DNA from: Podocnemis expansa
Lineage: Eukaryota > Chordata > Testudines > Podocnemididae
Assembly: GCA_007922195.1 (NCBI GenBank)
Contig: ML681989.1
Coordinates: forward strand, 50,885,000 to 50,948,999
Reading direction: 5' to 3'
DNA length: 64,000 bases
In this document: positions 12,154-25,600 of the stretch, piece by piece
Numbering within the stretch: position 1 is the first letter of the stretch
Layout: every line of letters starts with the position of its first letter
Made by a program: the position numbers and the translations under genes
Notes under the pieces: generated by a model
The model's database searches: none
Told to the model about the DNA's origin: nothing
The model's input: only the letters and a program-made list of their open reading frames with translations

Positions 12154-15100
12154 TTGAGCACTTCAGCCTCTTCCTCATCTTCCACCATGAGGATACCTAC
12201 CCCATTCAGTAAGGGACCTACACAGTCTTTGATCCCCTTCTTGTTATTGACATACTTGTGGAACCCCTTCCTGTTGTTCTTCACATCCCTAGCTAGCTGC
12301 AGCTCCATTCGTCCTTTTGGTCTTTCTGATTTTATCCCTGCAGTCCCGAGCAATATCTTTGTATGCCTCCTTAGTCATCTGTCCAAGCTTCCACTTCCTG
12401 TAACTTCCCTTTTTATGCTTTAGCTCAGTGTAGAGTTCTTTGTTAAGCCACGCTGGGCGCCTTCTTTCTTTCTGCTCATTGGAATGGATCTTTCATGTGG
12501 TCACATTTATTCAATAAAAAGACAAATGCTACACTTAAAGATGTAACTCTCTCCATCTCTGGGTCTATTGGAGCATTCTGTCAGGAAGAAATTTTCTGGG
12601 TTCTGGTTTGAGGAGGAGATTTTTTGGATGTTGGCAGCAACTGTATGTCTGCCTTGAAAAAATAACACCGTCACTAGTGTAGTAAAGATACCACTTAGAT
12701 AAAAAGCTTTTCTGGCTATTCTGCTGATAACACCTGTACACACCACTGCCACAGGGCAAAACATTTGACAATCAGTCTGAGAACTGTTTCACACATCCCC
12801 CTGCCCTTCTGATGATCTGCAAGGCTGCAATTTGGAGTTCCATTCATATCTGTTTTATGCATCACTATTTGCTGAATTTAGTGTCCTGGCCTAATATCCA
12901 TTTTAGGCATACATTTCTACAGTTGATGTTAATTACTGCTGGTCATTCTGTCTCATGGAGATTTTGCTGCAAGTTGTGTGTTTTTTTTTTTGTTTTTTTT
13001 TTTTTGTTTAAGTGTTTGCTCATGTTGATTCCAGCCAGGTAGGTGTGTGCAAGGCATATGGGCCATCATTAGGAGGTTTCTTCCCCTAGTGTCACCCATC
13101 ATGTTGGTTCTGGTGCCCTCTGGAGTCTCACCCTCATGCACCATCTACGACCCACCCTGCCTCTTCAGTTCCTTATCACATGTAAAGGCTGCTGGAACAG
13201 TTACATCTCTTTTGCACTTACAAATGCTTCCCTCGTGGACATCTCATTTCTGTCTGTAAACAGATGAAAATATTAGTGTTAGTTTAGATGAGTGTAAATT
13301 AGTTAGAGACCCACTTATCAGTGTCACCCCCTTCTCCCAGGATGGGTGAATGGAGATGACCAACAAATGTCAAAGTAACCATGTTTACTAGAAGTTAGTA
13401 ACTGGTTTTACTCCACAAGTGGAGGTGTGTGCAGACATTTTTTAAAGGAGAAATAATAGGTTATTCCAAACTTAAGTGTGTTGCCTTATTTAAATTTAAG
13501 TATGTGCAGACTTCCTATTTTCTTTCTTCACTCAGTGAAGTAATGGAGGATGATGAGGGTTTTTCTCTCTTTTAAAAGTCTGATCATTCAGATTTATGCA
13601 TGGTGTGCTAACCTGTTCTGAAGTCAGGCTCTGTTTTGTTAGATGGTTGTCAACTTGCTGGGGGTGTATCTCCACTTTGTAAGAGTAAAATGCGGGGACA
13701 GAATACTTCAAGAATGATTACAATTATGTGACCATTCCATTACTGTGCTGGAAATGTGCCTCTTCAATTAGATGGTATGAGTTTAGGTACCTTAATCACC
13801 TACATATGGGCTTGTTTTAAATCTGAGTGGGATCTGGTGGAATGGATACAGCAAAGATGAGTGGAAGAAGGGATTGAAACGGAAAGATAACTGTGGTCGT
13901 AATATAGGCATCCACATAGATTTGCACTGAGGTCTATAGCTCACCACAATGAACTGGGGAACCAAAATGTATTTTTGTAGTTCATAACAACTACTTTTGG
14001 TTGTTGCAATAGTTTGAGAAACAGTAGGCTTAGTGAATAGAGCACTGGACTGGATTCACTGGAGTTCTATTCCTGACTTGGTCACTGGCTTGTTGTGTGA
14101 TGATTGACCAGTCACTTCACCTCTGTGTCATTGTTTATAAACTGATGTTGAGCTCCACTGATGAAGAGTGCTAAGATTAAGGTTTTGGTATTAATCTTAT
14201 TCTCTGCTTGTTTTGGGGGGAAGCAACATAGGAGGATGATTGGACCATTTAAATATTTTCTGGGTCAGACAGTCTGATCGTATTTACTTTATTTTCAATC
14301 TTGTAGAAAACCAGTCTTCAGGCAGACAGTGTGTTCACAGTTTAGGGTCATGCTGGTAGCTGAGGTTTTTCTGAGACTGGAGAAGCTATCTACTGAAAAA
14401 TTGTATCTGTCAACTCACTATTAAATAATTATATAAAATAAATGAAGTCAGGAACAGCATTTTTTAATAATGACAGATAATTAAAAAATAAAGTGAATAA
14501 TTGAGCTAAATAACATATATTACAACAACAAAGGAGCCGTGCATTGAAAATTATAACTGGCTCTTTGGCTTTGCTTCCCACACAAACCCCTGCCAGAGTT
14601 GGACTGACACTTGCCTGGTGTTCCAATTACGAGAACTGCTGTTACAGCTAATGATTTTGTGGTAGGTGATTCTTTAAAATATTCGTGTTGAGTTATTTTG
14701 TCATATTGTTGCAGTCTTCCTCAGTGGTATAGCAATAGGAAAAGAGATGTGAAGTGTTAACAACTTGCAGCTCAGCCCTTTATTTCTGCTGGAACTTGGA
14801 GGCCTGGTGCAGTGGAGTTTCTTATAAAAAGTCATGAAAATCCAAGGACCTTTTTAAATGGAGTTAGGCAATCCAAATATAGTAATTGCTGCCAGCTCCC
14901 TGTATCACAAGATCTTTGAACGATTGCTCATGTTGATTGTATTTGGCTGTGAATGCACCATGTGCACAGTTACTGGTAGGTTTTTCCCCAGTAGCATCTA
15001 TAGGAGGGATGGCCAAACCGGTGGAACTCAAGAGCCACACAAGTTGATTATTAAACCTTCAAGAGCCGCACTGAGGCATATAGCCCTATACTTTTACCTA

Positions 15101-18100
15101 CTAAATTGGTTTGCTGACATCCTTGCACGAGCAACATTTTTTCATTTAAGAGCCGTATGTGGCTCCCGAGCTGCAGTTTGGCCACGCCTGAGCTATAGTG
15201 TTGGCTCTGGAGCCTGTTGGAGTTATGTCTTCATGGCCACCCCTCACATAGGTCTTGCTGACCTTTTGCCCCTTCAGTTTCTTCTTATTGCCTGCGACAG
15301 TTGGCTGGAATCCATTGCCTCTTGCTCTGCAATGGTCTTCTTCCCAGTGTTTGTCCAACCTTTGTTCTGAAGTAGTTACTGTAGAGTTAAGTATTGTTAG
15401 AGTAAAGTAGATCCCTTTAAGGTACTCTTCCCTCCCTTTCTTCTTGGGACTGCAGGGCATGCCTTTGATCCTCTGGATTCAAAACTTGTGATGCTTGCAA
15501 GAAGCCCCCACCCAGGCATGATCCATACTCTTCATGTCTCAAGTGCCTTGGGGAAACCCACGTATGGGACCCCAGAAGAACTGCAGAGAGTTGTCCCTGG
15601 ACACAGAAGGATAGTCTGCTTATGGAGACAGCTCTACAACCATCTCCAAGCAAATTGGAGCCTTTGCCTGTTGCATTGTCATTGGTATTGAGTGTCCTGG
15701 CTGTTGTATGGGAGTAAGCATAAAGAAAAGATTCTTCCCCGTGTGACCCTCAGCATTGCAGGGAATTTCTGGCACTGGGTGGTACATCTCTTACACTTTT
15801 CTTTAGCTAGAAAGAAACAGAAGGTGGACAGCGGTCATTTACCTTCACCCAAGCCATCAGGGTGTAAGAGCACTACTGGAGTGCAGTCCTTGCCAGGCCA
15901 CTCAGGCACTGCTTCCATGGCTGCATCATTGATTCTGGCCTCAGTCAGTGGTGTGTTTGAGTCTATTACTGATAAGCTCCCTTGATAGGGAATTCAGGAT
16001 GGACCTCCAGCTTCACCCTACCCTGGAGACACTTGAGGTGGCTAGGGCACTTAGAAGAGCATGTCCTGGGAAAGGGGACGATACGTGAGCCACGAGATCA
16101 TACACCCTTTCTTCATGCTGTAGCTATCTTAATGGCAGATTCCAGCTCAATGGCCATTCTGGCCCCATGGGTCTTCCATCAAGTCCAGGGGCCTTAATCA
16201 GGGAGATCCTTCTCAGTGACCTCAGGATGCAAACACTATCTCAGCAGATACTCTAACACCTGGGATTCTCTGTTAAAGTTCTCAGATTCCATCCCTCCTG
16301 AACTCTAACAGAGAATTTGTTACCCTGTTGGAAGCCGGGAAGGCCACAGTCCAGGAAGGGTGCCCTAGAGGAGATGAATGAATGCTGCAGCCTGATCTAT
16401 GACATCAAGGGCAGTAATGAGATGGAGATTGTGATGTGGGCCTTTTGGCCTCCCCCAGGAAGTGAAACAGATGATTCAAGATCTGCAATTTGGGAGCACT
16501 CTTTGTTTTCTAAATAAATAGACTCTCTAAATTGATATAGTCTTGATGACTTAAGGGCTGTCCTCAGTCATTAGGTCTCCATGTTCTTGTGTCTCAATGG
16601 AGACGTTTTAAACTCTAACAGATGCCCCAGTTCTGTTAGCCACAAGAGAGGCAAGATTTCAGTTGCGGAAGGGGTAGCAATTACAAGGGAGGACAACTTC
16701 AGAATCAGTCTGATTTGCTAGCTCCAGTTCCAGAGCTACCCCATGAGTTATGTTCCCTCTAAGCTGTGCGCGTTTGCACGTGCACACAGGTGGTGAAGCC
16801 TGTGCACACAACAAAATAAAGCACGCACAAAAAAATTCAACAGTGCTAATATTTTTGTGCTACTTTAAGAACACAGCTTCAAATAGCATGTTTCAAATAA
16901 GGTTTTGTAACTTATAAAATCATTTCTATCACCATATCAAAATAAAATTTAGATATTATTTGCATCGTATGCTTCATTGCGCTCACAAGTTTGAACATAA
17001 TCACTGGAGTGCGCACAAATTTGGATACTAGTTTGAAAATTTGCACAAAAGAAATTTTTTGCGCACACAGACTATGAAAAATTAGGGGGAACATTGCTCA
17101 TGAGCTCCAAGCAAAACTTTTCATTGGGTGCTCGGAAGTGATGCACCAACTCAGGACCTGGATCCTCTACTTTTCCCATTTTCTAAATACTTATCCCACT
17201 TCTTATGTGTGTGGGCTCAGATAAGATCAGATAGATGGTTACTATCCATGGCTGAATTGGGATACCCTCCTCTTCCTTCTTGAGAGACTTCTCTCATGAG
17301 CAACTTATGATTCAAGCGATGCAGGAGTTCCTATGATCAGGAGCTGTGGAAGAGGTGCTTTGGTAGGTCAGGAAAAAGGTATTCTGATCCCAAAATCAAG
17401 GGTGGTCTCTGACCCATCCTAGACTTAAGAAACCTCAACAAGGATTTGAAGAGAAGTTGTTTTGGGTGATCTTCTTAGCATCAGTCATCTGATCCTACAA
17501 TCAAGGGAATTTATACACTGCCCTTGATTTCAAGGATCCATATTTCCATGTATCAATCGTTCCAAGACACACAAGTTTCCTCTGCTTCGTGGGCAACTGG
17601 TCACATTACCAGTTCACAGTACTCCTGTTTGGTCTCTCTCCAGCTTCTTCCAGGATGTTTATGAAGTATGTGACTGTTGTGGCTGCATTTTTAAGAAATA
17701 GGGAGTGCAGGTTTCCCCAGACTTGATCACCCAGTACCGGGGATTCCTTATGGTGCTAATCAAGGACAGTGCCAGACAGCAGGTAGAAAGGGAAAGCCAT
17801 GAGCAGTGTGAGTTGCCAGGGGGAGGGGTCTGGTGCAATGTGATGTGCTGGGGGCAGGGGGCAGGGGATTCTCCGTCTCATTGAAATGTGCCGTGTTACT
17901 GAAGAGGTGGAAACCACTATTCTACATCAGAAAAAAAAAAAACAAAAAAAACCCCAAGCCTTTTAGGAGGATATCTCAGCTAGTCTTGGCTATGACAGAT
18001 AGGACGAAGGTCCTCCTGGTCTCTTCACAAAGAATCACTTCTGGATAAGGTCCTGTATCATAACTTGTTACGACCTGGTGAAGTTATCAGCCCCCCACAA

Positions 18101-19593
18101 TCATGGCTCACTCTAGAAGGACACAGGTATCTTCAATAATGTTTTTAGTTTTAAGTCTTAGTCCAGGACATTTGTAGATCAACAACATGGTTATCCGTGT
18201 ACACTTTTGCAGCTCACTACAGTATCACATTCCAAGCTAGGGATGATGCAGTAGTAGGTAGGGCAGTGTTTCAGTCAGTAGTTTGTTGAGCTACCCACCT
18301 TTTCTCCAAGGAAGATGCTTGGGAGTCATGTAATTGGAATCAACAAGAGGAAGCACTCGAAGAAGAAAAACAGTTAACCTTTCTGTAATTGTTGTTCGTT
18401 GAGACATGTTGCACGTGTCCATTCCAAACCCACCGACCTATCCCTCTGAGTATTCCAGCAACAAGGATCTGAAGAGGTGGAAGGTCGGCAGCCCTATATG
18501 GGTGCCATGACTCCAGCGGGGGCTCCAGAGCTAACCCTATGGATGCTACTGGGCGAAACCTTTCAGTGACCCTTAATGTGTGCTGTTCATGTGCACACGC
18601 CTGATCAGAATGGATATGAGCAACATATCTTGAAGAACAACAGTTACAGAGAGGCTAGTAACTGGTTTTTCTCTCTTTGGGTGACTCTTTGTATCTCTGT
18701 GAGATTGTGGGAAAAGGAAATTCCTGTTCCCAAACTTGTATAATTTCAGTTGCTGATTTGAAACAACATTGCTTGACCATTGTTTGTTTAGACTGAATAG
18801 AAGAATTATTTTTGGAGGTCCCAAGTTGCTCAGTAACTGTTTTCTGTGGTTGGGCACATCATATTGCCTAAGGAGTTTGATTCCAAGATTGAAAGTGAAA
18901 TATGTTCTGCATAATGACAATGGAGACTACAACATCTGATATTAAATGTTTTTATGTTTGCATAATTGCTCTTTCATAGATCTGTAGATAAGGCTAAAAA
19001 GGACTGTTGTGATAGTCTAGTCCAGTGGTTCTCAAACTTACTTGACTGCGCTTCACCCCCATTTGTGTCTGTAGTCATCTATGTCTCACCACTGTCACCG
19101 TCTGAAGGCAGCATCACAGCAGCAGCAGCACAGAAGTGAGGGTGACAAAGTAGAAAGTGATACTGGTCATAAAACTTCTCACAGCAGATTTAGCACCCCA
19201 TTGCCATCTTTCTGTGTTGCTGCTGCCACCCTTGAGTTGACAACCAAACCCTACTATCTTCAGGTGGGGAATAGGGATAGGGATGGGGTGAAGGGGGGAT
19301 GGAAAGCCGCAGTGCTAGAGCTCCAGCTGTCCCCTCTATTGTTGCCTCCCAGTGTACATGGTGCTTCTGCATGAGCCCCCAGCCTTAGAGGGCTGACAGC
19401 CAAATGTGCACACACTTGCCCTCATTTTATTAAAATAAATACACAGCTCATGCTTCCCATGACACATTATTGAGCTTTCTTTGGGAGGCCCACCACATTG
19501 TTTGCGAATCACTGATTGTCTGACTGATTGTATAACAAAGGCCACTGACATCCCTAAGTAAGTTTGAGATAATTTTCTATAAACTGTTGTATT

Positions 19594-19642
<49 letters not shown>

Positions 19643-22600
19643 TACGTACGTACGTACGTACCTGTTTACTCATCTATGAAAGGAGTTCAGTAATAGCAAT
19701 GCTACATAGTATTTTAAGTCTTCCTTGTTTGTTGAGCACTTTGAAATCGTTAGATGTGAAAGGTGTTGTTTAAATCCAAAATATAATTATTTTTAATATT
19801 ATATGAGCATTATAGACAACCTATGAAATGGAGTATATTAACTGATGAAACCTTTTCTCTTTTAAACAGGCCTTGATGTTAAAAGTGAAGCATGTCAGCG
19901 ATTTTTTCGAGATGGGCTAACAATATCTTTCACAAAAATCCTTACAGATGAGGCAGTGAGTGGCTGGAAGTTTGAGATTCATGTAAGTTTGAATTGTATT
20001 TATGCAAAGCAAACAATTTTAAACAGTGATTGAGCTGCAGAGGCAATCTTACTTGGAGCTACCTGCGGTTTTTGAAAGTCATCCTATTGCCAGTTCTCCA
20101 CAAGTCCAGTGACTTACAGGAGATAAATGTCATCTTCAAGTGCTTTCTCATGTTGATTCCAAGGAGAGAGGGTGTGTGTGTGTGTATGTGGGGGGTGTGT
20201 GTGTGTGTGTGTGTGTGTTGTATGCACAGTTTTCTGAGAGATTGTCCTCTAGTAACACCCATAGGGTTGACTCTGGTGTGTCCTGGGATTGTCTGTCTCC
20301 ATGATGCTCTATAGGGCCCTGCTGACCCCTGCCTCTTCATTTCCTTCTTACTGCTCATGAAGGCACTGGAACTTCGCTTTCAACTTTGTAAGCCTACCCG
20401 TTGTTCTTCTAGGTCCCAAATAATTGTTCATTTGTTAGTATAGTCTTGGGATGTCTACTATGGCCTCACTGCAGGGTTCACCAGCATCAGTGAGGGAGGT
20501 GATGCTGAGGGATGCCCGGCAGTGAAGGGATCAACACACTAAGCCCTGCACCTGCAGTGGCAGCACCATTGACTGTGGTCCGCAAAGGGTTCATTGAATC
20601 TGGGCCCAGTGGACTCCTTGCAGAGACAGAGGTGGAGGAGTTGCAGCAGCTTTTTGATGCCTGAAACATTTGAGGCAGTGAGGAATCTCATTGAGGACAT
20701 GGCTGTGCCGCCACTTACTGAAAGAGGTCCCAGAACTGGCACTGAAAAAGTATCCCATTGCCTGGCCATGATGCCACTGTTGTGTTCTCCACAGCTCCTG
20801 GAAGTGAGTTATTTTCCTCAATTTAGAGGCAGTGTCCTGCTCTTTGAGGAGGCAGTGGCTGTGAGGAAGCAGGTGGTAGATTGGAGGCGGTGCATCCATA
20901 CGTGCTGTGCCCCCTCACTGGGAGATCCATGCCTGGTGGCTATTTTGAACTTGGTGGGCATACGATTGGGTCCAAGGGTCCTAGTCCAGCAAAGTGTATT
21001 TTCTCTCCTTGGACGTCAGGCTCTCACCATCCTGCTCAGCTAAAAGTTTGCTGCAGGGCACCATTGAGGGCCCAAGCAAAGCTCTGGGCCCGACACTGCA
21101 TTGGACCCTGGCACCGCGGACAAAGATCTGGCCCCACATGAACCTTCTGATGCTGAAGGTCAGGAGGCATCCACCTCTGTTCAAAGTGTCATCCTACTTG
21201 TCCCTTGATGAGGCTGTGGCAGGAATCTGAGGACAGCAGGGCATATCAGAAACTTCTCAGGATGGCCTGGAATACAGACTATTAGGTGAAGGAAGCTGTG
21301 GAGGAAGAAAATTTGATGGTAGATACCTTGGTCTTGAGAGGATCCCTCCAGAGTGACTGTGCCGCTAATTAAGACCATTAAAAAGACCAAAAAGTCTCTG
21401 TGGAAGACACCTGTTCTCTGCCTTCTACTCTGAAAAAGCTAGAAAGGAAGTATTTTGTGCCTTTTGAAGGACCATAAGGATTACTACACCCACTCCCCTG
21501 TCGGGTCCTCATGGTGGCATCTGCTAACACGCATGAGAGGCCAGATCATCAGGGCCTTATGCCAAAGGCTAAATATGCCAAGAAGCTAGAGCTATTCCAG
21601 AGGAAGTTTTTTTTTTTTTTCCATTATGGGGCTCCAGCTTTAATTGCAAACCAACAGACCATCCTCAGTCAGTATCCAAAGGGATAGCCGTGTTAGTCTA
21701 GTCCAGCAAAAAAAGCAAGGAGTCGTGTGGCACTTTAAAACAAAAAAATTTGTTATTTTTAAGTCCCACACGACTCCTCAGTCAGTATGCCTTCAGTTTC
21801 TGGCAGTCTTAAGAAAAATTCACCAAATCAGTCTCACCACACTTGAGGGCTGAAGTTGCTTCTGTGGTGAAGGAGGTTAAGGCTGTGACAAAGGTGCTAC
21901 TCCAAGCAGCCTTAGATGAAGCAGATGTGGTGGCTCAGACAATGGTCTCAAGGTGGCCATGGGAAGGAATTCTGCCTCAAAGGCTCAGGATGTATGCATG
22001 AGGTCCATTTAACAATCCAGGGCTTGCTGTTTGAGGGTCTGGCCTTCTTCTCTCCTCAGACTCCAAGCATCATAGCTTGAAAGACTCACAGACCACACTG
22101 AAGTGTCTGGATTTATACATGCTGGCACCCCAAAGAAAACCATTTTAATCCGCAACCTATGCAGCTGTTCTTCCAAAACCAGCCAAGATAGGATCCTAAC
22201 CACAGACAGGGCAGGAGCAATAGATGCAGATCCTTGCAAGTCTCTAAGCAGAGCTCTAGGCAAATGAAGCAGTCCTTGGGGTCTGAACAAAAGTTTTGAT
22301 TAGGGTGCCATCCTTGGGCACACCCTCCAATCTCAGATTCCTCTCTCCCCCCTTTATTTTCAGACCATCTGTCCCACTTCTGCTGTGTGTGGTACCAGAT
22401 CACATCAGATCAATAGGTTCTGTGCACGGTAAGACTGGGATAATACTTCTTCCAGTTTTCATCTCCCTCCACCCTTCCTGTCCCTCTTCAGTGACCCCTC
22501 AAGTAAGCAAGTTCTTTAGTAGGAGGCACAGGCACTTCTAAGTATAGGACTAATGGAAGAGGAACCTTGAGATGTAAGAAGAAAGAGATTCTACTCCCAT

Positions 22601-25600
22601 TATTCCTAGTCCCAAGGGCAGGCTTTGTCCTGTTCTCAGTCTACAAAGTCTCATCAGGTTCATGAAGAAGCCAAGATTCCTCATGGTCTCCTTGGCCGCT
22701 ATTGTCATTGCCTTTCTGGATCCAGGTGATTGCTATGCTTTCCTCATTTTGAAAGATTTATATCTTCATGTAGCAGTCTTCCCAGGCCACAGGAGTTTTT
22801 TCTGGTTTGTAGTCCATGAGACCTGTTAGTTCAAGATCATGCCTGCAGCCCACAAGATGTTGCCATATGTATGGCAGTAGTTGCTGCATTCCTGAGAAGG
22901 AAAATATAGGTGTAGCCCACCTCAATAAATGATTAGACAAAGGACATACCAGAGAGGAACTGGAAATGAACATGAGATTGATAAGGTCTACCTTTGACAG
23001 GTTGGGTCTTGTGATCGATGTACAGAAGTCAACGCTCATGCCCATCCAGAGGATAGAATTTGTCAGGGCAGTGCTGGATTTGTGCTAGGCCAGAGCATCC
23101 CTTCCAGAGGCCTGTTTTCTCCTCTTCTGGACTTTTAAACAGACGTAAAGCACTCTCCTCAGACCATAACATGTAATTGCCTAAAGCTCCTTGGACATAT
23201 GGCAGCGTGTACATAGGTCATTCAGCACGTGAGACAGTGTCTCTGGCTCCTACAAGTATGGCTGGCTTTGGTTTACCACCCTGCTGGTGAAGACATTAGA
23301 CAAGGTGCTCTCTCTTCCACTTGTGCTGTTAGAGACCCTAGACTGGTGGTGTGATCCCCAAGTTGTATGCACAGATGTGTGCTCCTTGACACCCCGCCAT
23401 TTCTGGTCTATTCAGTGATGAGGTGAGGAGCTCAGGATTCGGGACCTTTAGTCCCCTGCAGAATTCTACCTCAACATCAGTGCACTTGATTGGCCAGGCT
23501 TTCCATGGTCATGTAGAAATCAGGATAGTGTTGGTCTTAGAAGACAGTACAACAGCATTGTTTTTATATAAACAGACAGGTTAGAGTTCACTTCTCTTGT
23601 CTGTGCCAGGAAGCCTTCAGATTGTGGGATTTTTGCATTGCTCAGTCAGCACAGCTGGAGGCATCGTTCCTGATTGGGGGTCAGAATGTTGGCTTACAGC
23701 CTCAGCAGGTCTTCTGTCAATCACAAGTGGTTGATCCATCCAGATGTGTTTGAGCAGAGTCTCCCATTGGTGGGGTATTGCCCATGTGGGTTTAATTGCC
23801 ACAAGACTCAACAGGAAGTGCCTGCAGTTGTGTCCTTTTCAGAACCACAGCCCAGGGTCCATGGCAGATTGGTTTCTCCCCCTGTTGACGGGCCAGCTGT
23901 TCTGTGCCTGTCCTGGTGATCATCTACTTGGAGTGGGCATGAGCAACACATCTCAAAGAATAAATGAAGTTAGTAGCAGGTTATTTTTTTTTTTCTTCAC
24001 CTTTCCTTTACCTCACAGCTTTGTAGTCTGACCTGGAGGATGAGTGGTGAAGGAAGTGAGATTGGATTAGTAGGATTACTGAACATGGAGCTAGAGGAAG
24101 TTTTGGGTTGGAAAGAAGTGAAATTTAGGGTCTGGTCTGATGGGATATCAAGGTCCACTTCCAGTATTTCTATGAAAGCACTTGTTGGGCTCCTGATTAT
24201 GCTGGGCACGTGACTGTCTGTAGTCCTTGCTATACACCATAATAGTTACATGATGCAGGGGCTGGGAGGATTTTTTAGATTATGGTAAAACCTATAGAAT
24301 CTTTGCTTAGGAACAACTTGTTAAACATTAATTTTTTTCTTATTATGTACTACCAGGGGTAAGTAACCCCCAGCCCATATGCTGACAATGGCATGCGAGT
24401 CCACTCAGAGCAGCACATGGCACCCTCTACAGCTCCAGAGAAATTGCTAGTGCCACAAAAAGCCACTCTGTGTGGCTTCTTTCAGGAGTGGCTCAGGTAT
24501 TGTGGGTTCCCTGTCATGCCTGTACCCCAGGCATGCTGTGTGAAGCATCAATGTCAAAAGGAGCCACTCTGGGCAGCTTCTTTCTGCTGCGTGCATGGGA
24601 CCTGCTAGAGGAGCTGCTCCAGGCAGCTTTTTTCCATGACATGCCTGCAGACCCCCATCCCTAGGCATGCTACTGAGAGGAGACACTCTTGGTGGTTTCT
24701 TTCCAGGAGTACCCCTTTCAGCAGCATACCTGGCAAGTGCCCTCCATGGTGCCCTTCTTCTGCCACCAGCCCTCTAAGCTGTGGCCACTGATGAATTTTT
24801 AGGTAGCTGTAGCTTTTTTCCGGTGGAATGAGCTGCTGGCACTGACTGCGGGCTGGGGAGAGGAGAGGGCATATGAGGGTCAGCAAAGGCTGCTGACCCT
24901 AGCCAAATATGAGGTTGTGGAGTTACTGGTGGAATAAGTAAATCTGGAGGAAAAAAAATTGAAGTGGAAAAATAGTTTTTTCCTACCTAGTCATTAATAA
25001 CTTTATTTGAAAAGATTAGCTTAAATTTAAAAAAAAAAAAAACAAAAAAAAAAAACCAATACGAAACCACACTTGAAAGCTTCAGTGGTGTAGAGAAAGC
25101 AAATATTTTTTAATAAGGGAAGCAGTTTTGTAATTTTGCTTCTATGAGTGCAGTAATATGGTTTGTAATTTGTTAGTCTTCTGCAAAAACTATTAAATGT
25201 CTTTTTCTTGACAGAGATGTATTATTAACAACACTCATCGTCTAGTAGAGCTATGTGTGGCCAAGCTGTCCCAGGATTGGTTTCCTCTTCTTGAACTTCT
25301 TGCAATGGCCTTAAATCCTCATTGCAAATTCCATCTCTACAATGGTACACGTCCCTCTGAAACAGTTCCTGCAGGAGTTCAACTGGCTGAAGATGAACTT
25401 TATGCCCGTCCTCCTGACCCACGGTCCCCGAAGGTATGCTTATTTTTTTCAAACTAAAATTCTAAAATCTTATAACTAATTACAAATACCAATATGGACT
25501 TTAAACACTATCACCCAGTATTTAATTAGAAAAAAATATTTAGGAGGAAAAAACCTTCATAAGACTTGTATCTGTAAAGACTTGCTGCTTTTTTTTATGT

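Larger units (their letters stand above)
14920..18660 (+). mobile_element. DIRS-type tyrosine-recombinase retroelement relic (copy D1)
   Basis: The left end near 14927 has the GCTCATGTTGATT motif shared with the fragment at 13019 and the relic at 20137. At about 17510-17700 the + strand can be read as [19 protein letters not shown], then [15 protein letters not shown], the DIRS/Ngaro form of the reverse transcriptase core, with many disruptions elsewhere. The right end carries an inverted pair: 18355-18430 with AACAGTTAACC and TTGTTGTTCGTTGAGACATG, and 18610-18665 with ATCTTGAAGAACAACAG in the opposite sense. Two hAT MITEs (15004-15190 and 16748-17096) are inserted in it. No intact frame remains. 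Boundaries are approximate. Confidence 0.75.
8960..19869 (+). other. USP9X intron (10.9 kb)
   Basis: Recognised content: GC-rich insert 9830-10275, truncated CR1 10497-12480, DIRS terminal fragment 13010-13260, MIR-like SINE 14028-14150, DIRS relic 14920-18660 with two nested hAT MITEs, hAT-like element 19023-19514 and a compound microsatellite at 19596-19661. I see nothing recognisable in 8960-9829, 12481-13009, 13261-14027, 14151-14919 and 18661-19022. Confidence 0.8.
20137..23990 (+). mobile_element. DIRS-type retroelement relic (copy D2)
   Basis: The left end has TCTCATGTTGATTCCAAGG, as in D1, followed by GCCTCTTCATTTCCTTCTTA. At about 22740-23080 the + strand reads, with breaks, [18 protein letters not shown], then [10 protein letters not shown], then [20 protein letters not shown]: the DIRS reverse transcriptase before and after the catalytic loop, the loop itself being lost. 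About 23640-23700 resembles the RNase H end ([13 protein letters not shown]). The right end, GAGTGGGCATGAGCAACAC near 23940, matches the terminal repeat of D1. No intact frame. Confidence 0.75.
19983..25214 (+). other. USP9X intron (5.2 kb)
   Basis: Most of it is DIRS relic D2 (20137-23990), with a GT microsatellite near its left end and a Penelope-like fold-back insertion at 21676-21774. A hAT-like element lies at 24354-24900 and an A-rich tract at 25029-25056. The stretches 19983-20136, 23991-24353 and 24901-25028 show nothing recognisable. Confidence 0.8.

Noticed and set aside
14920..18660. Endogenous retrovirus or Gypsy-type LTR element
   Set aside because: No LTR pair, primer-binding site, protease or integrase blocks were recognised. 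The reverse transcriptase form and inverted ends fit DIRS.
20594..21043. 149-codon + strand frame
   Set aside because: It lies in DIRS relic D2. The shadow frames and absence of a domain suggest a decayed gag-like segment at most; a separate gene is not supported.
21676..21774. tRNA-derived tortoise SINE (Cry family)
   Set aside because: I first read the AAGGGGTAGCCGTGTTAGTC repeats as this SINE. They lack its tRNA-like head with B box and its CR1-like tail, and they carry the hammerhead-like segment instead.
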